64,000 nucleotides of DNA, from the NCBI GenBank assembly GCA_963675565.2, contig CAXXYD010000002.1, positions 124,001 through 188,000 of the forward strand, read 5' to 3'. The notes under the pieces are model-generated. The model saw nothing but the letters and a program-made list of their open reading frames with translations. It searched no databases and was not told where the DNA came from. The position numbers were made by a program, and so were the translations under genes. The first letter of the stretch is position 1. Every line of letters begins with the position of its first letter. The DNA comes from JARRKU01 sp963675565. GTDB lineage: Bacteria > Desulfobacterota > Desulfobacteria > Desulfobacterales > Desulfosarcinaceae. Positions 9,066 to 17,845 of the stretch are shown here, piece by piece.

Positions 9066-9081
9066 AGCAATGGTTGTGCCA
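9066..9081 (-). promoter_or_regulatory. Sigma-54 promoter for the Usp-GNAT-receiver operon
   Basis: Read on the minus strand this is TGGCAC-AACCA-TTGCT, an exact match to the -24/-12 consensus TGGCAC-N5-TTGCW. The expected transcription start is about 9055. This gives a leader of about 110 bases before the ATG at 8946. Confidence 0.8.
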
Positions 9082-9274
9082 ACCCAGCCTGGCCGAAAAT
9101 CTCTATAAACAGTTAATTGGCGGGCACTCGCCTCGGACAGGGGGGGTGTTGCCCGGGAAAACAATTAACACCTTGAAAAGAATAGTGACAGTTGGTTTCT
9201 GCACATTGATTTCGAGCAAAAGCACAGCATGCCGAAAATACATGATAACCTGCTTCTGAAAAATCCGCTGCAGA

Positions 9275-9290
9275 TGGCTCGTTCCTTGCT
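9275..9290 (+). promoter_or_regulatory. Sigma-54-like promoter for the zinc-ribbon gene
   Basis: TGGCTC-GTTCC-TTGCT matches the -24/-12 consensus except for T in place of A in the -24 box. The predicted start near 9302 lies about 24 bases before the ATG at 9326, which fits well. Confidence 0.65.
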
Positions 9291-9325
9291 TGATAAACAG
9301 GCATAATACCAACATGGAGGACCAC

Positions 9326-9577
9326 ATGAAAAAAATGTACGATCTATGGATTTGCGCTCACTGCGGTTTTTTTTCCAGAGAACAGTTTCCGGATGATATT
9401 TGCCCTGCATGTAACCTCACGGACTGGCAATGCCTTCAATGCGGATATACACTGACGGCAAAGGCCGGGCCGCCGGTATGCGTTCAATGCGGTGCAATGG
9501 GCCGTTTCCGTAACATTTCGGGCTACATCCCGGATTGGTCGACCATGGGAACGACGGAGCCGCTATTGGCCGTCTGA
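9326..9577 (+). CDS. Small double zinc-ribbon protein
   Basis: An 83-residue protein with four CxxC pairs: CAHC, CPAC, CLQC and CVQC. Each two adjacent pairs can hold one Zn (or Fe) ion, as in rubredoxin-like and zinc-ribbon folds. Hydrophobic and aromatic residues lie around the knuckles (DLWICAHCGFF, WQCLQCGYTL). The ATG at 9326 was chosen because GGAGG ends five bases upstream, overlapping an earlier in-frame ATG. It has its own sigma-54-like promoter and sits opposite the stress-protein operon. The function is unknown; it could be a redox or metal-sensing protein. Confidence 0.8.
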   Translation: MKKMYDLWICAHCGFFSREQFPDDICPACNLTDWQCLQCGYTLTAKAGPPVCVQCGAMGRFRNISGYIPDWSTMGTTEPLLAV

Positions 9578-9875
9578 CCCTGCATGAGAACACCTCCGGC
9601 CATAAACGACGCTATGAAACTGAACTCTTCCGCAGCAGCCTCTTCTGTCTGATCTAACCCGTCGACTCGTTTTTCAAAATCAAGTTACCGGACCCAGTAG
9701 GTTCGGCACTGGATTGCCCCGGCAAGGATGCCACTGGCTGAGCAGGCAGACGGACCCCGTCTTCTGTCTCTGACCTGGCGTCAAGCACCCGGTTTGGCAG
9801 ATGATTAAAGGTCAGGGCCCCGGAGCCAGTGGCAGACCCGCCTTCAAAGAACCGGCACTTCAAAGGGGGGGACGA
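9578..9875. other. Convergent intergenic region without a gene
   Basis: About 300 bases between two converging genes. No gene or tRNA was seen. Its content is GC-rich, repetitive-looking sequence: the phrase TCTTCTGTCT occurs twice, and one stretch shares motifs with other intergenic regions of the window (see the repeat entry at 9765-9797). Confidence 0.5.
9765..9797 (+). repeat. Dispersed intergenic repeat, copy A
   Basis: It contains TGACCTGGC followed seven bases later by ACCCGGTTT. The same order and spacing occurs at 36678-36705 (TGACCTGGC then ACCCGGTTTT). Both copies are in non-coding DNA near gene ends. The nature of the element is unknown. Confidence 0.45.
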
Positions 9876-10562
9876 TTATGCGATGGCGTGTATTTCCCGC
9901 CTGTTGTGCCGCGGATCGATAAGGTACAGCAATTTCCCGCGTTTTTCCAGATCTGGCAACAGTTTGGCCAATTTTTGGCGATCGAAGTTGTAGACTTTGA
10001 TGTAAACCTGTCGATAACCTTCCGGTGCATAGCTGCCAATGCTGATCAGGCTTCCGATTCTCCCGCCGACCCTGCGAATACTTTCGGCTATGGATAAGGC
10101 TGCTCCGGGCTGGTCTTTGACCTGCAACCCCAACTCCATCCCCGTCTGCCCGATTTCGGTGAGGCACAGAAAGGCCTTGGAAATATCCGAAGCGGTTATG
10201 ATTCCGACCATTTGGGCGCGACCGGCAATGACCGGAAGAACGGAGACTTTCTTTTGCAGAAAGACATCCGCCGCCTCGGCCAGGGTATGATCTATGGGGA
10301 TGGTGACAGGGTCGGCGGACATGATCTGTTCTATTTTTATCTTCTGCAACAAGAACGCCAGTTCATACACATCCAGACTGGTGGCATCGGAAGCCGAAGC
10401 CCCCCTTAAATCACCGTCCGTGACGATGCCCACCAGTTTATCCTTGCGCATCACAGGCAATCCGTGGATCTTGTGCTTTTTCATGAGTTCCCTGGCCATC
10501 AGCATTCCGGATTGGGCATCGATGGTCACCACCGGCCGGCTCATCCAATTTTGAATTAACAT
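9876..10562 (-). CDS. CBS-pair protein with C-terminal ACT domain
   Basis: A 228-residue cytoplasmic regulator. The first CBS motif starts at the N-terminus (MLIQNWMSRPVVTIDAQS, later GLPVMRKDKLVGIVTDGDLR). The second spans about 80-140 (IEQIMSADPVTIPIDHTLAE, VGIITASDI). Residues of about 150-215 form an ACT-like domain (ELGLQVKDQPGAALSIAES). CBS pairs bind adenosine nucleotides and ACT domains bind small ligands such as amino acids, so this is a candidate energy or metabolite sensor. The start at 10562 was chosen for its AGGAGGTG ribosome site; the frame extends 65 codons further upstream without a good site. It follows the second universal stress protein by 118 bases and probably shares its sigma-54 transcript. 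Confidence 0.88.
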   Translation of the reverse strand: MLIQNWMSRPVVTIDAQSGMLMARELMKKHKIHGLPVMRKDKLVGIVTDGDLRGASASDATSLDVYELAFLLQKIKIEQIMSADPVTIPIDHTLAEAADVFLQKKVSVLPVIAGRAQMVGIITASDISKAFLCLTEIGQTGMELGLQVKDQPGAALSIAESIRRVGGRIGSLISIGSYAPEGYRQVYIKVYNFDRQKLAKLLPDLEKRGKLLYLIDPRHNRREIHAIA

Positions 10563-10680
10563 CACCACACCTCCTGTGCCTCTGTGGATATCGGCCGTCG
10601 CGGGTGTCCGGCACAACCCCGCTGTCTCTTGCGCTTTGAACGCCGGCATCAATTGCAGTGCGATATCCCGGATTGTTTTT

Positions 10681-11154
10681 TTATTCGCCTGACGATTCTT
10701 TTTCCGGCCGCAGGCTGAGCAGTGGAATTGGACTCCTACGGAACATCTTCCGTGCACAGGAGCCCAAAATGGTATCGGCCAGGTTGCTGCGGCCTTTGGT
10801 ACCCATCACCAGAAGGTCGGGTTCATCGTCCTCTATGGCCTTGAGTAATTCATGATAGGGTACACCCACCCGGACCGACCGGCTCACGGTTATCTTTTCG
10901 GCATCGACCTGATGAATCAGGGCATCCAACCATTCCCTGCGGTCATTGATCCGGTCTTCGATGTGTCCCTGGGAAATGGTCGGATCAAAGGTGTCCAGCG
11001 CATTCTGAATCGCACGTATATCGCGTTCATTGACCACGTTGACCACCATCAGTTTTGCACCAATGGCAAGTGCCAGTTGACGTGCGTATCGAAGCGACGG
11101 AAGAGAATAATCGGACACATCCACGGCCACCATGATTTTTTTTATTACATCCAC
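10681..11154 (-). CDS. Universal stress protein, single domain
   Basis: A 157-residue UspA-family protein. It starts KKIMVAVDVSDYSLPSLRYA and ends with the nucleotide-binding signature LLVMGTKGRSNLADTILGSC, which keeps G-x2-G and the downstream Gly-Ser. This indicates an ATP-binding member. A GGAGG site lies upstream of the ATG. The gene lies directly downstream of a consensus sigma-54 promoter (11234-11249) and upstream of the CBS-ACT gene. Two stress proteins under sigma-54 control within 4 kb suggest a coordinated starvation or redox response. Confidence 0.93.
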   Translation of the reverse strand: MDVIKKIMVAVDVSDYSLPSLRYARQLALAIGAKLMVVNVVNERDIRAIQNALDTFDPTISQGHIEDRINDRREWLDALIHQVDAEKITVSRSVRVGVPYHELLKAIEDDEPDLLVMGTKGRSNLADTILGSCARKMFRRSPIPLLSLRPEKESSGE

Positions 11155-11233
11155 CTTGCAACCTCCTTTTTCAGTTGGGTGTTATCTCCGGATTGGCACC
11201 ATTATGAAACGAGTCCGACCCTACACCGGATTG

Positions 11234-11249
11234 AGCAACGGCTGTGCCA
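11234..11249 (-). promoter_or_regulatory. Sigma-54 promoter for the Usp/CBS-ACT genes
   Basis: On the minus strand it reads TGGCAC-AGCCG-TTGCT, a full match to TGGCAC-N5-TTGCW. The predicted start is near 11222, giving a leader of about 68 bases before the ATG at 11154. Confidence 0.82.
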
Positions 11250-11353
11250 ACTCTAAAACACCAGGATATATTTTATCTAATTGTATTTATTAAATAATTC
11301 ACAAATTCCGCTGGGTAATCCGAACGGCCGGAAAAATGGAAGAGAGAAAAATC

Positions 11354-11366
11354 TTACACAGTGTAA
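11354..11366. promoter_or_regulatory. Palindrome TTACAC-A-GTGTAA, candidate enhancer site
   Basis: A perfect dyad with 6-base arms lies about 105 bases upstream of the sigma-54 promoter at 11234-11249, within the usual range for an enhancer-binding protein site. It sits between that promoter and the end of the NtrC-type regulator gene. That this regulator binds it is inference. Confidence 0.4.
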
Positions 11367-11392
11367 AACAGTCTGACGCTCATTGCGCGGGG

Positions 11393-12829
11393 CTAGGCGC
11401 CATGTGATTTTACACTGGTTTCAAAGGTAAGTCCGTATTTTTCGATTTTAGCGTGCAGGGTCGGCCGGGAGATACCGAGCAGCTTTGCGGCCCGGCTGCG
11501 ATTGCCCCCGGTGCAACTGAGCGCTTCTTCGATCAGCATGGCGGCAAATCGGTCCATGGCCGAATCGTAAAGGCGTTCACTCTGGTCGTTTTGCATTTCC
11601 TGGCGAATGAAATTCCGAAGCGACTCTTCATCGCTGGGCGGGTCGGCGCAATGCAGGCCGTGGCTCTCTTTTGCGGCGGCAACAATATCCTCGCTGCGAA
11701 TGGGAACGCCACGGTTAAAAATAAGTGCCTTTTGAATGGTATTGCTGAGCTCGCGGACATTGCCCGGCCATGGAAGCTGCCGCAGGGTGGCCAACGCCCC
11801 TTTGGTGATGGTGGGGACAGCCAGGTTCAGGGCCGCCGCATGACGGGCCAGGTGAAAGCGGGCAAGTGCTTCGATATCATCCGCCCGCTGGCTGAGGGGG
11901 GGCAGCCAAATGGTGACGACTTTCAGCCGGTAATAGAGATCTTCGCGAAAGCTGGTTGCTGATATCATCTGCTCCAGATGGCGGTTGGTGGCGGCAATAA
12001 TGCGGACATCCACCGAGATCGTTTCTCTTCCCCCCAGTCGTTCGATACATTTTTCCTGCAGCAGCCTCAATATCTTAGCCTGCAATTTCAGCGGCATGTC
12101 ACCAATCTCGTCCAAAAAAACAGTACCGCCGCTGGCTTGTTCGATCTTGCCGATGCGCCGATGGGTCGCACCTGTAAAGGCGCCTTTCTCGTACCCAAAC
12201 AGCTCGCTCTCCAATAAAGTCTCGGGAATGGCCACGCAGTTAATCACGAGAAACGGTTTTTCAGCCCGCAGACTGTGCTGATATATGGCCCGGGCGGCCA
12301 GCTCTTTACCCGTGCCGGAATCACCGCGAATCAGCACCGTAGCGTCGGTGGGAGCCACCCGGCCGATGGCCTTGTAAACCTCCTGCATGGCCGGACTGCT
12401 GCCGATGATGGCATCCTTGTCTGTGGTTTCGGGAATGGTGTTCAAAGCCACGGGCTTGCGCATAAAATGGCCGGCATTGATCGCCTGGCGGATGGCATTC
12501 AGCATCTCGGGAATGTCAAACGGCTTGAGAATATAATCGAAAGCGCCCATTTTGGTCGCGTTGATGGCTGTCTCCGTGGTGCCGTAAGCCGTCATGATAA
12601 TCACCGGCATTTTGGCATTCATGACGTGCATCCGGGCAAAGGCCTCCAGGCCGTTCATGCCGGGCAGACGGATGTCCATTATCACGAGCTCCGGCCGTTT
12701 TTCCTCGGCGATAATCAAGCCGGCCTCGGCGGAAGCCGCGCTGTCTACATGATAGCCTTCTTCGGTCAGCAGTTTCTCAAAGCTCCGACGCAGCTGATCG
12801 TCGTCATCAACAATTAGAATGCTCTCCAT
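11393..12829 (-). CDS. NtrC-family sigma-54-dependent response regulator
   Basis: A 478-residue enhancer-binding protein in three parts. The receiver domain has phospho-acceptor D52 (VIMDIRLPG). The AAA+ domain has Walker A GDSGTGKE at 169-176, the sigma-54-contacting GAFTGA at 216-221 and Walker B around 238-243 (FLDEIGD). The C-terminal Fis-type helix-turn-helix is GGNRSRAAKLLGISRPTL. A good ribosome site (AAAGGA) precedes the ATG. The start lies inside the end of the kinase gene (23-base overlap), so kinase and regulator are made together. The nearest sigma-54 promoters drive the stress-protein genes and, across the kinase gene, nifA. It is therefore the best candidate for activating them, but its targets are inferred from position only. 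Confidence 0.95.
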   Translation of the reverse strand: MESILIVDDDDQLRRSFEKLLTEEGYHVDSAASAEAGLIIAEEKRPELVIMDIRLPGMNGLEAFARMHVMNAKMPVIIMTAYGTTETAINATKMGAFDYILKPFDIPEMLNAIRQAINAGHFMRKPVALNTIPETTDKDAIIGSSPAMQEVYKAIGRVAPTDATVLIRGDSGTGKELAARAIYQHSLRAEKPFLVINCVAIPETLLESELFGYEKGAFTGATHRRIGKIEQASGGTVFLDEIGDMPLKLQAKILRLLQEKCIERLGGRETISVDVRIIAATNRHLEQMISATSFREDLYYRLKVVTIWLPPLSQRADDIEALARFHLARHAAALNLAVPTITKGALATLRQLPWPGNVRELSNTIQKALIFNRGVPIRSEDIVAAAKESHGLHCADPPSDEESLRNFIRQEMQNDQSERLYDSAMDRFAAMLIEEALSCTGGNRSRAAKLLGISRPTLHAKIEKYGLTFETSVKSHGA

Positions 12830-14294
12830 TTTGCGGTTCCTTTAAAGGCAGGGTGACAATAAACACGGCGCCTGATTCCGCTTCAGCATCGATGGCAATT
12901 GAGCCGCCATGCTCACTGAGAATTCGGACCGCGATGCTCAGTCCCAGGCCGGTGCCCTCTTCCTTGGTTGTAAAGAAAGGCTGAAATATCTTCTCTCTGA
13001 CCGACGGCGGAATTCCAGAACCCGTATCGGCTATTCGCATCACGGCTTTCTGGCCAGGCCCTTCCCCAGTGACCGTTTCATCGATCACGATGGTGCCGCC
13101 CGTTTTCATCTCTTCACAGGCATTGATAATGAGATTGACCAGAACCTCTTTGAGTTGTTCGGGGTCCGCCATAACCTCCGGTAACGGTCGTGAACGCACC
13201 ACCTTGACTTCAACGCCATACGAATTCAGTCGATGGGCCAGCAGCTGGAGGGCGTTATCGACGATCGCCGAAGGGCTGAGGGGCTGCATCACCAGTTTAG
13301 GGGGGCGCGAAAACTCCAAAAAATTTTGGACAATGGTATCAATGTGACGAATCTCATGGGAAATAACTTCAAAATCCTCTTCCTGCGCGGCATCCATTTT
13401 CAGAGACCGGCTGAGCGAAAACAGACGCATCTTTACCGAAGTAAACGGGTTGCGGATACTGTGGGCCATGCCGGCGGCCAGCTTGCCCACCAGCGCCATT
13501 TTTTCCGCCTGCAGCAAATTCTCCCGGCTTTTTTCCAGCGCGTGATGCGCTTTGTCCACATCCTGCAACAGCAGGTCCACCCGCGCGCTAAGCGCCGAAA
13601 CCACGTTCTCGGTTTTGACCGGCAGTGTGTTGCCTGTGGTCACAAGCAGCATCCGGTAAACCGGGGCCAGAATACGGTGTATAAATAGTATGCCCAGACC
13701 GACCACCAGGAACATCTGAAGGATAATTGTCCCCACGGTGGCATACCGCAAGCGCACGGCCGTTTTTTCGCTTTCCTCGTGCGCTTTGCGGATCTGCTCC
13801 TGATGTGCTTTTTTATAATTCTCACACAACGATAATATTTCAAAAAACCGTTGCCGCACTTCCGTATGCAACTTTGCCCCTTCGTTTCTGCGACCGGCCT
13901 TGTAAAGAGCAATGACATGGTCTTTCAGCACCACATAGGCCCGGTATTCATCCGAAATACGATCGAGCGCCTCCCGCTGATCGGCGCCGCTGGCCTGTTC
14001 CCGGGCATTGGCAAGGTGTTCGCGGAAAGCGTCCCTGTACTCTCCCATCTGCGTGAGCCAATCCGGATCTCCGTCCAGAAAGTAATAGGTCACGAAACCG
14101 CGTTGATTGACCAGTGCCGTTTCAAGATAAGCAGTGGTGTCATAAGCAGCCATATGACGGTCCATGATATCGTTGAACACGCCCTGGATGCGGTAGGTAT
14201 ACCACACCATAACGGCGCCGCTGCTTAGGGCAATGGCGGTGAGTACAATCAACACCAGGTAGATGCGCGCGCGCAAACTGAAACGGTACCACAT
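12807..14294 (-). CDS. Membrane sensor histidine kinase (NtrY/ZraS-like)
   Basis: A 495-residue sensor kinase. An N-terminal membrane helix (about 10-30) is followed by a helical, mostly polar extracytoplasmic region of about 150 residues resembling a four-helix bundle sensor. A second helix (about 187-209, TVGTIILQMFLVVGLGILFI) comes next, then a linker and the HisKA domain with the phospho-His in AAGMAHSIRNPFTS. The HATPase domain shows NLIINACEEM, DTGSGIP, FQPFFTTKEEGTGLGLS. The ATG at 14294 was chosen over an upstream TTG at 14300. It is the first gene of a two-gene operon with the sigma-54-dependent regulator. The ligand is unknown. Confidence 0.93.
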   Translation of the reverse strand: MWYRFSLRARIYLVLIVLTAIALSSGAVMVWYTYRIQGVFNDIMDRHMAAYDTTAYLETALVNQRGFVTYYFLDGDPDWLTQMGEYRDAFREHLANAREQASGADQREALDRISDEYRAYVVLKDHVIALYKAGRRNEGAKLHTEVRQRFFEILSLCENYKKAHQEQIRKAHEESEKTAVRLRYATVGTIILQMFLVVGLGILFIHRILAPVYRMLLVTTGNTLPVKTENVVSALSARVDLLLQDVDKAHHALEKSRENLLQAEKMALVGKLAAGMAHSIRNPFTSVKMRLFSLSRSLKMDAAQEEDFEVISHEIRHIDTIVQNFLEFSRPPKLVMQPLSPSAIVDNALQLLAHRLNSYGVEVKVVRSRPLPEVMADPEQLKEVLVNLIINACEEMKTGGTIVIDETVTGEGPGQKAVMRIADTGSGIPPSVREKIFQPFFTTKEEGTGLGLSIAVRILSEHGGSIAIDAEAESGAVFIVTLPLKEPQNGEHSNC

Positions 14295-14485
14295 GGGCAA
14301 TTCTATCCGCAGATGGATTCAAGATGATGCAATGAGCAATAAAACCACAACCCTATCCGGCAAGGCAACCTCTATTTTATGTTCCGGACCCCGTTCAAAT
14401 GAATGCCGCAATGAACCGGTCGGGGGTACAACAATGGTTCGACATACTGCCGCAACAATCTAAGCAATTCACATACCATCTTTGG

Positions 14486-14501
14486 TGTCTAACTATTTAC
14501 A
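14486..14501 (+). promoter_or_regulatory. TGT-N10-ACA element (NifA upstream-activator type)
   Basis: The spacing matches the classic NifA binding site. It lies about 340 bases upstream of the nifA start site, which is far for such a site, and a match of this information content could occur by chance. Confidence 0.3.
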
Positions 14502-14802
14502 TTATTTCAATATGTTATGAAATTCGACGGTTTGAACCGGACTAAAAAAGTCAATATTTTTATCAATGTGTAAATTTTCTTTCCAATTTCCCCGCCGGCG
14601 GACAGGTTCCGATCGGCAAACCAATGCGCACAAGAACCATTGGCAAGTCATTTCGGCACCCCCACCGGATTAAGCCATTTTTGTATTTTTTTATTTTTTT
14701 TTTACTTTATTGTATTTTTTAAACTACCTCCAGGAGGCTTCGAATATTTTATTTTATTAATCTTTTCAATTTATTAAACGATTCAATGGGTAAAATTAAA
14801 GA

Positions 14803-14818
14803 TGGCACATAGCTTGCT
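14803..14818 (+). promoter_or_regulatory. Sigma-54 promoter of nifA
   Basis: TGGCAC-ATAGC-TTGCT matches the -24/-12 consensus fully. The expected start is near 14830, giving a leader of about 90 bases before nifA. It implies that nifA itself needs RpoN and an enhancer-binding protein, either NifA or the adjacent NtrC-type regulator. Confidence 0.85.
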
Positions 14819-14919
14819 CATATTTCAGTCTGGTATTGATGGAACGAAAACTCACCCTGGATTTGGGCGAAGAAATATTGACGCGGTGTTGAAGATTTTC
14901 AGATTTGGGATAGTCGTTG

Positions 14920-16461
<1,542 letters not shown>

Positions 16462-16480
16462 CATTTCGGACCAACCCGCC

Positions 16481-16512
16481 ACAGCCCGGTCAATTAACTT
16501 TGTTTGGGCTGT
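16481..16512 (+). terminator. Weak hairpin after nifA
   Basis: Arms ACAGCCC and GGGCTGT are separated by 18 bases. There is no run of T after it, so any terminator activity would be weak. Confidence 0.3.
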
Positions 16513-16782
16513 AATCTTTCCACCGTCGCGGATAAAGCCGCGCCTGCTCCTTCGTCTGACTCATAAAACCGGGTCTTTGCGACAGGCGGAGGCCGCAGGC
16601 ATTTCCGAAGCGCAGGGTCACCCTCGATCCATCCATAGTCCAGGCATTTTGTCATTGGATACCATACTATAGGCACTTGGCATGTGCCGAAAATGGACCC
16701 TTTCCAGGGCCATTATGAAGCCGGACCCTCGGGACCCGGTTTTTACTTCATTGGGTTCTTTGCAGATTGACTCCCCAACAAA

Positions 16783-16800
16783 ATTGTAGACCTCTACAAT
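16783..16800. promoter_or_regulatory. Perfect 18-base dyad upstream of nifH
   Basis: ATTGTAGA-CC-TCTACAAT, with 8-base arms and a 2-base spacer. It looks like an operator for a dimeric regulator, centred about 153 bases before the expected nifH transcription start. It is not a canonical NifA site, because TGT to ACA spacing is 8. Confidence 0.5.
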
Positions 16801-16875
16801 AATGTCCGTAAGTCTGAACCCTTCTAAATCCTGATTTCTTTTGGACCTGTCGAACCAATAATAAATTCATCCTTT

Positions 16876-16892
16876 TGTAACGGAGGGTTACA
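16876..16892. promoter_or_regulatory. Inverted repeat TGTAAC-N5-GTTACA upstream of nifH
   Basis: Six-base arms flank GGAGG; TGT and ACA are 11 bases apart, one more than the NifA consensus. It is centred about 60 bases before the expected start, close for an enhancer site, so it could instead be a repressor or IHF-independent activator site. Confidence 0.4.
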
Positions 16893-16918
16893 TGTTTTCT
16901 TCACGATTTTGGCAATGT

Positions 16919-16934
16919 TGGCACGTTACGTGGT
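16919..16934 (+). promoter_or_regulatory. Candidate sigma-54 promoter of nifH
   Basis: TGGCACG-TTAC-GTGGT: the -24 box is perfect but the -12 box has GG where GC is expected. The predicted start near 16945 would give a leader of about 43 bases. Position and NifA context support it; the weak -12 box does not. Confidence 0.5.
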
Positions 16935-16987
16935 TTACTTCGCATTGAAGCAAATCACTATTCGCATAACCCAAAGGAGAATGAATC

Positions 16988-17812
16988 ATGCGCAAGATAG
17001 CCATTTATGGAAAAGGGGGAATCGGCAAATCCACCACAACGCAAAATACAGTGGCCGGCCTGGCGGAAATGGGCAAAAAGATCATGGTGGTCGGCTGTGA
17101 CCCCAAAGCGGACTCGACCCGTCTTTTGCTGGGCGGTCTGGCGCAAAGAACGGTTTTGGACACCTTGCGCGAAGAAGGCGAGGATGTTGATTTGGATGAT
17201 GTGCGCAAGCAGGGTTTCAGTGGTGTGATGTGCACTGAATCCGGCGGACCGGAGCCCGGCGTGGGATGCGCCGGCCGTGGCATTATCACTTCCATCAATC
17301 TTTTGGAGCAGCTGGGAGCTTATGCGGACAGCGAAGCGCTCGACTATGCCTTCTACGATGTTTTGGGCGACGTGGTCTGCGGCGGGTTCGCCATGCCCAT
17401 TCGCGAAGGCAAGGCCCAGGAAATCTACATCGTGGTCTCCGGCGAAATGATGGCCATGTACGCCGCCAACAATATCTGCAAGGGTATCGTCAAGTTCGCC
17501 GAAGCCGGCGGCGTCCGCCTGGGCGGGCTGATCTGCAACAGCCGTAAAGTCGACAATGAAAAAGAGATGATTCTGGCCTTGGCCGACAAGCTCGGCACAC
17601 AGATGATCCACTTCGTTCCCCGCGAAAACATGGTGCAACGGGCCGAGATCAATCGCAAGACGGTGATCGAATACGAACCCACCCACGCCCAGGCCGATGA
17701 GTATCGCACCCTGGCCAGGAAAATTGATGCCAATGAGATGCGGGTTATCCCCACACCGTTGGAGATTGAAGAGTTGGAAAAACTGCTCATCGACTACGGA
17801 ATAGCTGCTTAG
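16988..17812 (+). CDS. nifH: Nitrogenase iron protein NifH
   Basis: A 274-residue dinitrogenase reductase, the ATP-dependent electron donor to NifDK. The P-loop is GKGGIGKST near residue 8. The two Cys that bind the shared [4Fe-4S] cluster are C94 (GVGCAGRG) and C131 (DVVCGGFAMP). R97 is the Arg that is ADP-ribosylated in organisms with DraT. An AAAGGAGA ribosome site precedes the ATG. It is the first gene of a co-directional cluster with short gaps and is followed by the PII genes nifI1 and nifI2, an order seen in methanogens, clostridia and sulfate reducers. The name is secure. Confidence 0.99.
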   Translation: MRKIAIYGKGGIGKSTTTQNTVAGLAEMGKKIMVVGCDPKADSTRLLLGGLAQRTVLDTLREEGEDVDLDDVRKQGFSGVMCTESGGPEPGVGCAGRGIITSINLLEQLGAYADSEALDYAFYDVLGDVVCGGFAMPIREGKAQEIYIVVSGEMMAMYAANNICKGIVKFAEAGGVRLGGLICNSRKVDNEKEMILALADKLGTQMIHFVPRENMVQRAEINRKTVIEYEPTHAQADEYRTLARKIDANEMRVIPTPLEIEELEKLLIDYGIAA

Positions 17813-17845
17813 CTCACAGACCGATAGATAAGGAGAATGGTTATC

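Larger units (their letters stand above)
8947..9325. promoter_or_regulatory. Divergent intergenic region between stress-protein and zinc-ribbon genes
   Basis: This non-coding stretch of about 380 bases separates the minus-strand stress-protein operon from the plus-strand zinc-ribbon gene. It holds two sigma-54-type promoters facing away from each other, listed separately. Between them are two copies of the octamer GTTAATTG in opposite orientation (starting at 9111 and 9162). These could be binding sites for an enhancer-binding protein shared by both promoters. No further gene, RNA or terminator was recognised here. Confidence 0.6.
14295..14919. promoter_or_regulatory. Divergent regulatory region between the kinase gene and nifA
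   Basis: About 620 non-coding bases, strongly AT-rich between about 14680 and 14800 with long T runs, as expected for a bent or IHF-bound segment. It holds a TGT-N10-ACA element at 14486-14501 and a near-perfect sigma-54 promoter at 14803-14818. No convincing small gene was found; an unsupported 43-codon frame at 14332 lacks a ribosome site. Confidence 0.6.
16462..16987. promoter_or_regulatory. nifA-nifH intergenic control region
   Basis: About 525 non-coding bases. A weak hairpin follows nifA. GACCCGGTTTT occurs in opposite orientations at 16565-16575 and 16732-16742, framing about 150 bases. Two dyads (16783-16800 and 16876-16892) and a degenerate -24/-12 promoter (16919-16934) precede nifH. 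No TGT-N10-ACA site was found; the nearest variants have spacings of 8 and 11. No gene was recognised. Confidence 0.6.

Noticed and set aside
10563..10757. Upstream extension of the CBS-ACT protein
   Set aside because: The extra 65 residues have no domain content, and AGGAGGTG marks the start at 10562.
14332..14463. Small 43-codon frame upstream of nifA
   Set aside because: No ribosome site and no recognisable product; it lies in the regulatory region and is probably chance.
16677..16693. TTGGCAT-GTGCC as a sigma-54 promoter
   Set aside because: There is no GC at the -12 position; the match is limited to the -24 box.
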